From: Muribaculum sp.
Lineage (GTDB): Bacteria > Bacillota > Clostridia > Lachnospirales > Lachnospiraceae
Assembly: GCA_023663735.1 (NCBI GenBank)
Contig: JAMPGV010000014.1
Span: 1-45,872, forward strand
DNA length: 45,872 nucleotides
Direction of reading: 5' to 3'
Below the pieces are notes generated by a model that was not told the DNA's origin, did no database searches, and worked only from the letters and a program-made list of their open reading frames with translations. A program made the position numbers and the translations under genes. Below, piece after piece: positions 16,794 through 25,502 of this stretch. How positions within the stretch are numbered: the first letter of the stretch is position 1; the number at the start of each line of letters is the position of its first letter.

Positions 16794-17429
16794 ATGCAGA
16801 TTAAGATCTGTGGACTCACGGATGTGAGAGAGGCGGAATATTTGAATCAAAACCGCGTGGATTATGCGGGGATCGTACTCTTTTATGAAAAGAGCAGGCG
16901 CAATATGGAGATCGGGGCGGCAGAGCGGATTCTGGAGGCTCTCTCTCCCGCAATCGGGCGGGTAGCCGTCATGGTGTCGCCCACCGCGGAGCAGGTGCGG
17001 CAGGCGGCGGACGCGGGATTTAACTATGTGCAGATTCACGGGGAACTGCGCCCCCAAGCGGCCAAGATCCTGCCTGTGTGGAAAGCTTTTCATGTGGCGG
17101 AGCAGGAACGCTTCTCCGAGTACCGGAACCGCCCGGAGATTGCCGGGTATGTGTTCGACGCGCAGGAGCCGGGGAGCGGGCGATGCTTTGACTGGGAGCC
17201 GTTAAAGAACCTGCCAAGAGACGGGAAACGCCTGATCCTTGCAGGAGGGCTGCGCCCGGAGAATGTGGCGGAGGCCATCGCGCGGGTGAGGCCGGACGTG
17301 GTGGACGTCTCCTCCGGGGTGGAAGCGCCGGGCGGCGGAAAGGATGCGGCGCTCATCGAAGCGTTTGTAAAACAGGCGAGAGGATGCCGGATGCAGGGGA
17401 CGTCGCCGGAAGAGACGCGTCCGTTATGA
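16794..17429 (+). CDS. trpF: Phosphoribosylanthranilate isomerase
   Basis: TrpF converts phosphoribosylanthranilate to the carboxyphenylamino-deoxyribulose phosphate of tryptophan synthesis. The 211-residue protein is a (beta/alpha)8 barrel with both catalytic residues: Cys6 in KICGL and Asp122 in YVFDAQ. The phosphate-binding loops LAGGLRPENV and VDVSSGVEA are intact, so it should be active. Oddly it stands alone among purine genes rather than with trp genes. Its stop overlaps the start of the DNA glycosylase gene (ATGA), and GGGAGGAAG precedes its start. Either a trp operon elsewhere lacks this gene or this is a second copy; the window cannot tell. Confidence 0.92.
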   Translation: MQIKICGLTDVREAEYLNQNRVDYAGIVLFYEKSRRNMEIGAAERILEALSPAIGRVAVMVSPTAEQVRQAADAGFNYVQIHGELRPQAAKILPVWKAFHVAEQERFSEYRNRPEIAGYVFDAQEPGSGRCFDWEPLKNLPRDGKRLILAGGLRPENVAEAIARVRPDVVDVSSGVEAPGGGKDAALIEAFVKQARGCRMQGTSPEETRPL

Positions 17430-18250
17430 TGCGGGTGGCGGCGGAGCATTTTGATCTTGCGCAGATTTGTCAGTCCGGCCAGTGTTTTAGGATGAACCCA
17501 ACAGCGGATAGGTGTTACCGTTTGATTGCGGGGAGACGCTGTCTGGGGCTGGAACAGCGCGGGGCGGAATGTCTCTTGGATTGCGATGAGGCGGAGTTTC
17601 ATGCGTTTTGGGAGAATTATTTTGATCTGGCGGCGGACTACTGCGCTTATATCGCAGGAATCGCCCCGGAGGATGCGTATCTTCGGAAGGCGGCGGAATT
17701 TGGAGGGGGAATCCGGATTCTGCGGCAGGATTTGTGGGAGACGACAGTGTCTTTTCTGATTTCCCAGCAGAATCATATTGCGCGGATCCGCAGATGCATT
17801 GAAAATCTCTGCGGGAGTTACGGAGAGGCGTTAGAGGATAGAAGCGGCGGGAAGTATTATGCCTTTCCGGAGCCGGAGGCGCTGGCCGGTCTGGAGGAGG
17901 ATGCGCTGAAAGCGTGTAATCTGGGGTATCGCAGCAAATATGTCGTCCGCGCCGCAAGGAGCGTGGCGGGCGGGGAATGCGATCTGGAGGCGCTTAGGCT
18001 TCTCCCGTACAGGCGGGCAAGGGAGGAACTTTTGAAATTGTATGGCGTGGGGGAGAAGGTGGCGGATTGCATCTGCCTTTTCGGACTGCATCATCTGGAG
18101 GCGTTTCCTGTGGACACCCATATCAGTCAGGCGCTGCACAGGCATTACAGGCGCGGCTTTCCCATGGGGCGTTATCGGGGGTATCAAGGCGTATTACAGC
18201 AGTATATTTTTTATTATGAGCTGAAGGGGTGCGAAAAAGAGGACGATTGA
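17426..18250 (+). CDS. ogg: 8-oxoguanine DNA glycosylase (OGG1-type)
   Basis: A 274-residue bifunctional base-excision enzyme that removes 8-oxoguanine from DNA. The N-terminal OGG domain begins FDLAQICQSGQCFRM, as in OGG1. The helix-hairpin-helix is GVGEKVADC with catalytic Lys211, and the catalytic aspartate is Asp230 in FPVDTH. The segment SFLISQQNHIARI is the conserved core helix. I chose the ATG at 17426, which overlaps the trpF stop (ATGA coupling) and leaves a natural N-terminus; an in-frame ATG at 17384 would add 14 unconserved residues inside trpF. Its pairing with trpF is presumably an operon of convenience. Confidence 0.9.
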   Translation: MMRVAAEHFDLAQICQSGQCFRMNPTADRCYRLIAGRRCLGLEQRGAECLLDCDEAEFHAFWENYFDLAADYCAYIAGIAPEDAYLRKAAEFGGGIRILRQDLWETTVSFLISQQNHIARIRRCIENLCGSYGEALEDRSGGKYYAFPEPEALAGLEEDALKACNLGYRSKYVVRAARSVAGGECDLEALRLLPYRRAREELLKLYGVGEKVADCICLFGLHHLEAFPVDTHISQALHRHYRRGFPMGRYRGYQGVLQQYIFYYELKGCEKEDD

Positions 18251-18264
18251 CGCGGGCGGACAGC

Positions 18265-18293
18265 TTGACTATTTGGGCGACATACGATACCAT
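18265..18293 (+). promoter_or_regulatory. Possible promoter of purB
   Basis: TTGACT (18265-18270) and TACCAT (18288-18293) are 17 bp apart in the 164-nt gap before purB. The long leader that would result (about 115 nt) contains stem-loops. Confidence 0.45.
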
Positions 18294-18313
18294 AAATATG
18301 TATGCTACGCTAT

Positions 18314-18365
18314 GTCCCACCTGTGGGGACGGTTTGATGTTGCGGATGCAGGGATGCAGCCGCAA
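18314..18365 (+). promoter_or_regulatory. Structured leader of purB
   Basis: GTCCC (18314-18318) can pair with GGGAC (18326-18330), and TTGCGG (18340-18345) with CCGCAA (18360-18365), giving two adjacent hairpins. The loop of the second carries a tandem GATGCAG. The pattern does not match the purine riboswitch core I know. Its role, if any, is unknown. Confidence 0.35.
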
Positions 18366-18414
18366 GGGATATTATATATAAGATATATAAAAGATACATA
18401 AAAGGAGACGGAAA

Positions 18415-19866
18415 ATGAGTACAGACCGCTATCAAAGCCCTTTATCGGAGCGTTACGCCAGCAAGGAGATGCAGTATATTTTTTCTCCGGACATGAAATT
18501 CCGCACTTGGAGGAGGCTCTGGATTGCCCTTGCCGAGACACAGAAGGAGCTGGGACTGTCCCAGAACGGTAGGCCGGTGATCTCCGATGAGCAGATTGCG
18601 GAGCTGAAAGCCCATGCGGAGGATATCAATTACGAGGTGGCAAAGGCCAGAGAGAAAGAAGTGCGCCATGACGTCATGAGCCATGTGTATGCCTACGGGC
18701 AGCAATGTCCCAAGGCGGCGGGCATCATCCATCTGGGCGCAACTTCCTGCTATGTGGGGGACAATACGGACATCATCGTGATGACGGAAGCCCTGAAACT
18801 GGTGAAGAAAAAACTGGTGAACGTGATGAAGGAGCTGGCGGATTTTGCGGATCAATATAAGGCGCAGCCCACGCTGGCATTCACCCATTTCCAGCCGGCT
18901 CAGCCCACCACCGTGGGCAAGCGGGCGACTTTGTGGCTGCAGGAGTTTTGTCTGGATCTGGAGGATCTGGATCATGTACTCTCCGGCATGAAGCTGCTCG
19001 GCTCCAAGGGAACCACCGGCACACAGGCGTCGTTTCTGGAGCTTTTTGACGGCGATCACGAGCTGGTGGACAAAATAGATCCCATGATCGCGGCCAAGAT
19101 GGGCTTTCGGGAGTGTTATCCCGTGTCGGGACAGACTTATTCCAGAAAGGTGGACACCCGGGTGGCCAACGTGCTGGCGGGCATTGCGGCCAGCGCGCAC
19201 AAGATGAGCAACGACATCCGTCTGCTCCAGCATTTGAAGGAAGTGGAGGAGCCTTTTGAGAAGAGCCAGATCGGATCCTCCGCCATGGCATACAAGCGCA
19301 ATCCCATGAGAAGCGAGCGCATCGCTTCGCTGTCCAGATATGTGATGATTGACGCTCTAAACCCCGCAATTACCTCCGCGACCCAGTGGTTTGAGAGAAC
19401 CTTGGATGATTCCGCCAACAAGCGGCTGTCCATTCCAGAGGGCTTTCTGGCCATCGACGGGATTCTGGATCTGTGCCTGAATGTGGTGGACGGGCTGGTG
19501 GTGTATCCCAAAGTGATCGAGAAACGGCTGATGAGCGAGCTGCCCTTTATGGCGACGGAGAATATTATGATGGATGCGGTGAAGCGGGGCGGCAACCGGC
19601 AGGAGCTGCACGAGCGCATCCGGGAGCTGTCGATGGAGGCGGGACGCAATGTGAAGGCGGAGGGAAAGGACAACAATCTGCTGGAACTGATCGCCGCGGA
19701 TCCGGCCTTCAATATGACGCTGGAAGAGCTGCAGGAGTGCATGGAGCCTTCCCGGTATGTGGGACGTTCCCAAGAGCAGGTGAAGGCCTTTCTGGAGAAG
19801 GTCATCACCCCCATTTTGGAAGAAAATAAAGAGCTTTTGGGCGTGAAGGCGGAGATTACCGTGTAG
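18415..19866 (+). CDS. purB: Adenylosuccinate lyase
   Basis: PurB cleaves SAICAR to AICAR and adenylosuccinate to AMP, releasing fumarate in both. The 483-residue protein has the fumarase/aspartase superfamily signature GSSAMAYKRNPMRSERI near residues 287-303, a TSCYVGDNTDI segment near 115, and the catalytic histidine region LAFTHFQPAQPTTVGKR near 160. The length suits the longer, human-like PurB variant rather than the 430-residue Bacillus form. AAAGGAG lies 8 nt before the start. It is followed by the PurF paralogue and purA, so the AMP branch is complete here. Confidence 0.95.
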   Translation: MSTDRYQSPLSERYASKEMQYIFSPDMKFRTWRRLWIALAETQKELGLSQNGRPVISDEQIAELKAHAEDINYEVAKAREKEVRHDVMSHVYAYGQQCPKAAGIIHLGATSCYVGDNTDIIVMTEALKLVKKKLVNVMKELADFADQYKAQPTLAFTHFQPAQPTTVGKRATLWLQEFCLDLEDLDHVLSGMKLLGSKGTTGTQASFLELFDGDHELVDKIDPMIAAKMGFRECYPVSGQTYSRKVDTRVANVLAGIAASAHKMSNDIRLLQHLKEVEEPFEKSQIGSSAMAYKRNPMRSERIASLSRYVMIDALNPAITSATQWFERTLDDSANKRLSIPEGFLAIDGILDLCLNVVDGLVVYPKVIEKRLMSELPFMATENIMMDAVKRGGNRQELHERIRELSMEAGRNVKAEGKDNNLLELIAADPAFNMTLEELQECMEPSRYVGRSQEQVKAFLEKVITPILEENKELLGVKAEITV

Positions 19867-19982
19867 CGGATATCCTGCGGCGGATGGCCTGCCAAGGAGC
19901 AGAGGCGTCTGCAAAGAGGGCGGGATCAAAATTCACAAAAATAGGATCAGATAAACGAAATCGGAAAGGTACAGGTGACATC

Positions 19983-21389
19983 ATGGGAGGATTTTTTGGA
20001 GTTGCAGCCAAGGAAGACTGTGTCTTCGACCTGTTTTTTGGCACGGATTATCATTCGCATCTGGGGACGCGCCGGGCGGGAATGGCGGTCTATGACAGTG
20101 CCAAGGGATACGACAGGGCCATTCACAATATTGAGAACGCTCCGTTTCGGACCAAGTTTGACAAGGACGTCAATTCTATGAAAGGGCATCTGGGAATCGG
20201 CTGTATTTCCGACTATGAGCCGCAGCCTTTGATTGTGCGTTCCCATCACGGAACCTACGCCATCGCCACGGTGGGGAAGGTCAACAACACGGAGAAGATT
20301 CTGGAGGAGCTGTTCGCCAAGAGCCATTCCCATTTTCTGGAGATGAGCGGCGGGGACATCAACACCACGGAGCTTGTGGCCGCCATCGTCAACCAGCGGG
20401 ACAATCTGGTGGAGGGAATCCGGTACGCACAGGAACTGATAGAGGGTTCCATGACCATGCTGATCATGACGCCCAAGGGCATTTATGCGGCCAGAGACCG
20501 GCTGGGGCGGACGCCTGTCATCATCGGAAAGAAAGCGGACGCTTACTGCGTGTCCTTTGAAAGTTTTGCCTATCTGAATCTGGGCTATGCGGACGAGAGA
20601 GAGCTGGGACCCGGCGAGATTGCGGTAGTGACGCCGGAGGGCGTCAAGACGCTGGTCAATCCCGGCAAAGATATGAAGATCTGTACGTTTTTATGGGTCT
20701 ATTACGGCTATCCGTCTTCCTCCTACGAGGGAATCAGCGTGGAGAAGATGCGCTATAACTGCGGCGCGCTGCTGGCGAAGCGGGATACGGCGCAGCCGGA
20801 CATTGTGGCCGGCGTGCCGGATTCGGGAACGGCTCATGCCATCGGCTACGCGAATCAGTCCGGAATTCCTTTTTCCCGGCCTTTTATCAAATATACGCCC
20901 ACTTGGCCCCGTTCTTTCATGCCGACGATTCAGACGCAGCGCAATCTGATTGCCAAGATGAAACTGATTCCGGTACACGATTTGATTCAGGACAAGAGCC
21001 TGCTTTTGATAGACGATTCCATCGTGCGCGGCACACAGCTTAGGGAGACCACGGAATTCCTGTACCAGAGCGGCGCGAAGGAAGTCCATATCCGTCCGGC
21101 CTGTCCGCCGCTTTTGTACGGCTGCAAATATCTGAATTTCTCCCGGTCTTCCTCGGAGATGGATTTGATCGCCCGGAGGGTACTCAAGGAGATCGAGAAA
21201 GAGGACAAGACCATCGATCTGAAAGCCTATGTGGATCCGGATACGCCGGAGTACGGCGACATGGTGGAACGCATCGGCAGACAGTTGAATTTCACCAGCC
21301 TGCGGTTCAACCGGCTGGATGATATGATCGAGGCCGTGGGGCTTGGCAGGGAGAAACTCTGTACTTACTGCTGGGACGGCAGGGAATGA
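19983..21389 (+). CDS. PurF paralogue with inactive glutaminase domain
   Basis: A 468-residue homologue of amidophosphoribosyltransferase. The phosphoribosyltransferase half is intact, with LLLIDDSIVRGTQ at residues 340-352, and the cysteines matching the iron-sulfur ligands remain (KICTFLW, GCKYLNF, LCTYCW). The glutaminase half has lost its chemistry: the nucleophile cysteine position reads GGFFG (Cys to Gly2), the arginine motif HVRYST reads CISDYE, and the oxyanion AHNGN reads ATVGK. It should not use glutamine. It might use free ammonia, accept ammonia from a partner, or regulate the true PurF at 15325; these are guesses. I chose the ATG at 19983 because AGGTG precedes it and Gly2 then matches the mature N-terminus of PurF. 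Confidence 0.88.
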   Translation: MGGFFGVAAKEDCVFDLFFGTDYHSHLGTRRAGMAVYDSAKGYDRAIHNIENAPFRTKFDKDVNSMKGHLGIGCISDYEPQPLIVRSHHGTYAIATVGKVNNTEKILEELFAKSHSHFLEMSGGDINTTELVAAIVNQRDNLVEGIRYAQELIEGSMTMLIMTPKGIYAARDRLGRTPVIIGKKADAYCVSFESFAYLNLGYADERELGPGEIAVVTPEGVKTLVNPGKDMKICTFLWVYYGYPSSSYEGISVEKMRYNCGALLAKRDTAQPDIVAGVPDSGTAHAIGYANQSGIPFSRPFIKYTPTWPRSFMPTIQTQRNLIAKMKLIPVHDLIQDKSLLLIDDSIVRGTQLRETTEFLYQSGAKEVHIRPACPPLLYGCKYLNFSRSSSEMDLIARRVLKEIEKEDKTIDLKAYVDPDTPEYGDMVERIGRQLNFTSLRFNRLDDMIEAVGLGREKLCTYCWDGRE

Positions 21390-21463
21390 GGGGACGCGCT
21401 GTCGTCCGAGAAAAATGCTGCCGGGAGCGTCATAAATCGAGCTTATAATACACATAATACATA

Positions 21464-21497
21464 TTGATTTTACTTATGATGGCAAGTATGCTATGAT
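21464..21497 (+). promoter_or_regulatory. Promoter region of purA
   Basis: Two overlapping promoters are possible, each with a 17-bp spacer: TTGATT (21464-21469) with TATGCT (21487-21492), and TTTACT (21469-21474) with TATGAT (21492-21497). They lie about 90 nt before the purA start. Confidence 0.5.
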
Positions 21498-21586
21498 AGA
21501 TGACGGATCAATAGATGCCTGTCCCGCAGGGTGTGGCTGTTCGGCGGATGCCTGTGCGGGCGGGGCGGCAGGAAACGGAGGAGACC

Positions 21587-22879
21587 ATGGTTAAGGCAGT
21601 AGTGGGCGCCAATTGGGGCGACGAGGGAAAAGGCAAGATTACGGATATGATGGCGGAGAAGGCGGATATTGTCGTGCGCTTTCAGGGAGGCGCCAACGCG
21701 GGGCATACCATTGTGAACGATTACGGGAAGTTTGCGCTTCACACGCTGCCCTCGGGCGTGTTTTACGGCCATACCACCAGCGTCATCGGAAACGGCGTGG
21801 CACTGAATATTCCTATTTTGATGGACGAAATTAAGTCTATCACCGATCGGAACGTGCCGATGCCCAAGATTCTGGTGTCTGACCGGGCGCAGATCGTGAT
21901 GCCCTATCATATCTTGTTCGATCAGTATGAGGAGGAGCGGCTGGGCGGCAAGTCTTTCGGTTCCACGAAGTCCGGTATTGCGCCCTTTTATTCCGACAAA
22001 TACGCCAAGACCGGCTTTCAGGTCAGCGAGCTGTTTGACGAGGAGCGGCTGGCGGAAAAAGTGGAGCGCGTGTGCGAGACGAAGAACGTGCTTCTGGAGC
22101 ATCTCTATCACAAGCCTGCCGTCGATGCGAAGGAACTGCTGGATACCTTGAAAACATACCGGGAGATGATCGCGCCCTATGTGTGCGATGTGTCCTCGTT
22201 TCTGGATCGTGCGCTCAAGGAGGGCAAGACCATTCTGCTGGAGGGGCAGCTTGGAACGTTAAAGGATCCCGACCACGGAATCTATCCCATGGTGACGTCC
22301 TCCTCCACCTTGGCGGCCTACGGCGCTATCGGGGCGGGGCTGCCGCCCTATGAGATCAAGCAGATCGTCACGGTCTGCAAGGCTTACTCCTCCGCAGTGG
22401 GCGCGGGAGCATTCGTGTCCGAGATCTTTGGGGATGAGGCGGACGAACTCAGGCGCAGGGGCGGTGACGGCGGCGAATACGGCGCTACCACCGGAAGACC
22501 CCGAAGAATGGGCTGGTTTGACTGCGTGGCGTCCAAGTATGGCTGCCGTCTGCAGGGAACCACGGACGTGGCGTTCACGGTGCTGGACGTGCTGGGCTAT
22601 CTGGACGAGATTCCCGTGTGCGTGGGGTATGAGATCGACGGGGAAGTGACCAAAGAGTTCCCGGTGACGGCGAAGCTTGAGAAGGCAAAGCCCGTGCTGC
22701 AGGCGCTTCCCGGCTGGAAATGTGAGATCCGCGGCGTCAAAAAATATGAGGAGCTGCCGGAGAACTGCCGCCGCTATGTGGAGTTTATCGAGGAGCAGAT
22801 CGGATATCCCATCACCATGGTGAGCAACGGACCCGGCAGAAGCGATATCATCTACCGGGAGAGTCCGCTGGCCAAATAG
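21587..22879 (+). CDS. purA: Adenylosuccinate synthetase
   Basis: PurA joins IMP and aspartate with GTP to form adenylosuccinate. The 430-residue protein carries the GTP loop GDEGKGK at residues 11-17, catalytic Asp12, catalytic His40 in GGANAGHT, and the IMP/Mg region LEGQLGTLKDPDHGIYPMV; the usual LLEGAQGTLLD reads LLEGQLGTLKD here. GEYGATTGRPRRMGW is the conserved IMP-contacting segment. I chose the ATG at 21587, with GGAGG 5 nt upstream; the longer frame from 21515 crosses the leader. Its own promoter lies in the 197-nt gap after the PurF paralogue. A LysR gene follows at 15 nt. Confidence 0.95.
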   Translation: MVKAVVGANWGDEGKGKITDMMAEKADIVVRFQGGANAGHTIVNDYGKFALHTLPSGVFYGHTTSVIGNGVALNIPILMDEIKSITDRNVPMPKILVSDRAQIVMPYHILFDQYEEERLGGKSFGSTKSGIAPFYSDKYAKTGFQVSELFDEERLAEKVERVCETKNVLLEHLYHKPAVDAKELLDTLKTYREMIAPYVCDVSSFLDRALKEGKTILLEGQLGTLKDPDHGIYPMVTSSSTLAAYGAIGAGLPPYEIKQIVTVCKAYSSAVGAGAFVSEIFGDEADELRRRGGDGGEYGATTGRPRRMGWFDCVASKYGCRLQGTTDVAFTVLDVLGYLDEIPVCVGYEIDGEVTKEFPVTAKLEKAKPVLQALPGWKCEIRGVKKYEELPENCRRYVEFIEEQIGYPITMVSNGPGRSDIIYRESPLAK

Positions 22880-22894
22880 GGCGGACGGGAGCCT

Positions 22895-23803
22895 ATGATC
22901 GACAATCTGGAATATTTTAAAGTGTTTTATTATGTGGCGAAGGCCGGAAGCGTGACGGGAGCCGCAAGGGAACTTGCGGTCTCGCAGCCGGCCGTGAGCC
23001 AGGCCATCAGGCAGTTGGAATCACAGCTTGGCGCCAGCCTTTTCTGGCGGGCAGCCAAGGGCGTGCGGCTTACGCGGGAGGGACAACTGCTTTTTTCTTA
23101 TGTGGAAAAAGGATACGAGCAGATGGAGCTGGGATTGGAGAAGCTGCTTCGGCTCCAGAATATGGAGGGCGGGGAGATCCGCATCGGAGCCAGCGACATG
23201 ACCCTGCAATATTTTCTGCTCCCCTATCTGGAGCGTTTTCACGAGGCTTATCCGGACATTAAGATCGCGGTGACCAATGCGCCGACTCCGGAGACGCTGG
23301 CCTTTCTGGCGGAAGGGAAAATTGATTTCGGCGTGGTGAGTACGCCTTTCGGGGGAGAAAAGGGGCTGGAGGCCGTGCCTGTGCGGGAGATCGAGGATGT
23401 GTTCGTGGGGGGAAGGCGGTTTATCGCTTACAAGAACCGGACTTTGGACTTGCAGGAGCTGGAGCGTCTGCCCATGATCTGTCTGGAGAAAAATACCAGC
23501 ACGAGGAGCCGGATGGACGAGTTCCTTTTGCAAAACGGCGTGCGTATGCAGCCGGAGTTTGAGCTGGCCACCAGCGATATGATCGTGCAGTTTGCCCTGC
23601 GGAGTCTGGGCGTGGGATGTGTGGTGCGGGATTTTGCGGCAGAGTATCTGGAGTCGGGCGTGCTGTTCGCTCTGCGCTTTAACCAGATTCTTCCCAAGCG
23701 GGAGATCTGCGTGGTGCGTTCCGCCAGAATGCCGCTGTCCGTGGCGGCGGGCAGGTTGTGGGCGGATGTGACGGAGGGCGGTGGAATGGGAGGCGTCAAA
23801 TGA
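22895..23803 (+). CDS. LysR-family transcriptional regulator
   Basis: A 302-residue regulator. Residues 1-60 hold the winged helix-turn-helix (YVAKAGSVTGAARELAVSQPAVSQAIRQLE), broken here into the positions SVTGAARELA (helix 2) and SQPAVSQAIRQLE (recognition helix). A linker helix follows, then the two-lobed periplasmic-binding-like effector domain from about residue 90 (GEIRIGASDMTLQYFLLP). Its effector cannot be told. Its stop overlaps the start of the HAD phosphatase gene (ATGA), so the two are probably co-translated and functionally linked. It may be transcribed with purA, which ends 15 nt upstream; LysR regulators are more often divergent from their targets, so the arrangement is mildly unusual. 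Confidence 0.9.
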   Translation: MIDNLEYFKVFYYVAKAGSVTGAARELAVSQPAVSQAIRQLESQLGASLFWRAAKGVRLTREGQLLFSYVEKGYEQMELGLEKLLRLQNMEGGEIRIGASDMTLQYFLLPYLERFHEAYPDIKIAVTNAPTPETLAFLAEGKIDFGVVSTPFGGEKGLEAVPVREIEDVFVGGRRFIAYKNRTLDLQELERLPMICLEKNTSTRSRMDEFLLQNGVRMQPEFELATSDMIVQFALRSLGVGCVVRDFAAEYLESGVLFALRFNQILPKREICVVRSARMPLSVAAGRLWADVTEGGGMGGVK

Positions 23804-24408
23804 TTCGCAATATTGTTTTTGATATCGGCAATGTGCTGACGGATTTTTGCTGGAAGGAATTTCTGCGCGGAAAGGGATTCGACGACGAAATGATTCGGAG
23901 GATTGGGCGGGCCTCCGTGGAGAGTCCCGTCTGGAGGGAATTTGACCGGGGAACATGGTCCGAGGAGGAGCTGATGCGCGCCTTTGTGGCGAACGACCCG
24001 GAGATTGAGCGGGAACTTCACGAAGCCTACGACGACGTCCGGGGCATGGTGACGGCCAGAGCGTATGCAATTCCCTGGGTGCGGGAGCTGAAGGCGAGAG
24101 GATACCGGGTTTTTTACCTGTCCAATTTTGCGAAAAAGGCGGAGGAGGAATGTGCCGACGCGCTGGCGTTCCTGCCGGATATGGACGGCGGGATCCTCTC
24201 TTGGCGGGACGGGCTGATCAAGCCGGATCCGGAGATTTACCGTCTGCTGCTGAAACGGTATGGCCTGAAAGCGCAGGAGTGCGTGTTTGTGGACGATCTG
24301 CCCGAGAACGTGGCGGGCGCGGTGGCGCAGGGATTCCATGGGATTGTGTTTGAGAGCAGAGAGCAGACGGAGGAAGCGCTGAGAAAGCTCGCCCCGGAGA
24401 GAGCCTAA
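23800..24408 (+). CDS. HAD-family phosphatase (YihX-like)
   Basis: A 202-residue haloacid-dehalogenase superfamily protein. Motif I is VFDIGNVL with nucleophile Asp8; the second aspartate of the usual DxD is replaced (DIGN), as in YihX-type sugar-phosphate phosphatases. Motif II is YLSNFA, motif III includes the lysine of LIKPDPEIY, and motif IV is VFVDDLPENV. An alpha-helical cap of type I lies between motifs I and II (about residues 15-85). The substrate is unknown; glucose-1-phosphate would be the first guess by analogy. The ATG at 23800 overlaps the LysR stop codon. Confidence 0.88.
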   Translation: MIRNIVFDIGNVLTDFCWKEFLRGKGFDDEMIRRIGRASVESPVWREFDRGTWSEEELMRAFVANDPEIERELHEAYDDVRGMVTARAYAIPWVRELKARGYRVFYLSNFAKKAEEECADALAFLPDMDGGILSWRDGLIKPDPEIYRLLLKRYGLKAQECVFVDDLPENVAGAVAQGFHGIVFESREQTEEALRKLAPERA

Positions 24409-24427
24409 AATCCGTGAAGCGTTCCGG

Positions 24428-24754
24428 CTAGGATTGGGATTTTGTCCGGCCGGATGCGGCATCCTCTGCCCGGTCAGGGTCGCCGATGGTTTTCCCGCCC
24501 GTGATCCTGCCGTACATCCAGCTGTAGAGGAAGATGATGATCGGGATGACCAGCGTGCCGCACAGGCTCATGGCGAAGAACTTCCCGGAGGCCGAGTTGT
24601 CCGCCACCGCAAGAATGAGCGTCAGGACATATAAAAGAACCAGAAGGACGACGCCGGCCATGGCGACGATTTGTCTGGAAGTGATTTTGGATTTGGAATG
24701 TTTCTTGTTTTCTTTTTCGAGCTGTTCTTCAGGATGTTTTTCCGTGTTTGGCAT
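24428..24754 (-). CDS. Small two-helix membrane protein
   Basis: A 108-residue protein. Residues 1-28 are hydrophilic and lysine-rich, residues about 29-50 (IVAMAGVVLLVLLYVLTLIL) and 60-80 (FFAMSLCGTLVIPIIIFLY) are transmembrane helices, and the tail is charged. AAGGAG lies 6 nt before the ATG at 24754. I do not recognise a family. It is transcribed from a promoter whose -35 box overlaps that of the divergent SEC-C gene. The ends converge with the HAD gene with only 19 nt between, and no terminator is seen there. Confidence 0.7.
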   Translation of the reverse strand: MPNTEKHPEEQLEKENKKHSKSKITSRQIVAMAGVVLLVLLYVLTLILAVADNSASGKFFAMSLCGTLVIPIIIFLYSWMYGRITGGKTIGDPDRAEDAASGRTKSQS

Positions 24755-24809
24755 GAGAACTCCTTCATCCGCCTAAGAGGCGGTCTGCGTGGTTGGTGTT
24801 GTGTCATTC

Positions 24810-24838
24810 ATCATATCATTTTTTGGCAGGATTGACAA
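24810..24838 (-). promoter_or_regulatory. Promoter of the small membrane protein gene
   Basis: On the minus strand, TTGTCA (plus 24833-24838) and TATGAT (plus 24810-24815) are separated by exactly 17 bp, 56 nt before the start codon. The -35 box shares five bases with the -35 box of the divergent plus-strand promoter. Confidence 0.65.
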
Positions 24839-24860
24839 CAAAATCAGATCACAATATTGT
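24832..24860 (+). promoter_or_regulatory. Promoter of the SEC-C gene and downstream run
   Basis: TTGACA (24832-24837), a perfect -35 box, and TATTGT (24855-24860) are 17 bp apart. The -10 box is inside the palindrome ACAATATTGT (24851-24860), a possible operator. A second TTGACA at 24864 has no well-placed -10 box. Confidence 0.7.
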
Positions 24861-24933
24861 TTTTTGACAAAATCTGTTATATACTTAGCCTGTATCACTT
24901 TGTTGAAAATACAGAATAAGGACGGTATTGAGT

Positions 24934-25437
<504 letters not shown>

Positions 25438-25502
25438 CTGCCGCACCGCGCGGATCCGCAGGGAATCAGGACGCAAATGACAAAGCATAGAGGAGCAGAT
25501 CA

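Noticed and set aside
18251-18414. Purine riboswitch before purB
   Set aside because: The conserved core and loop bases of the purine aptamer are not found; only two simple hairpins are present.
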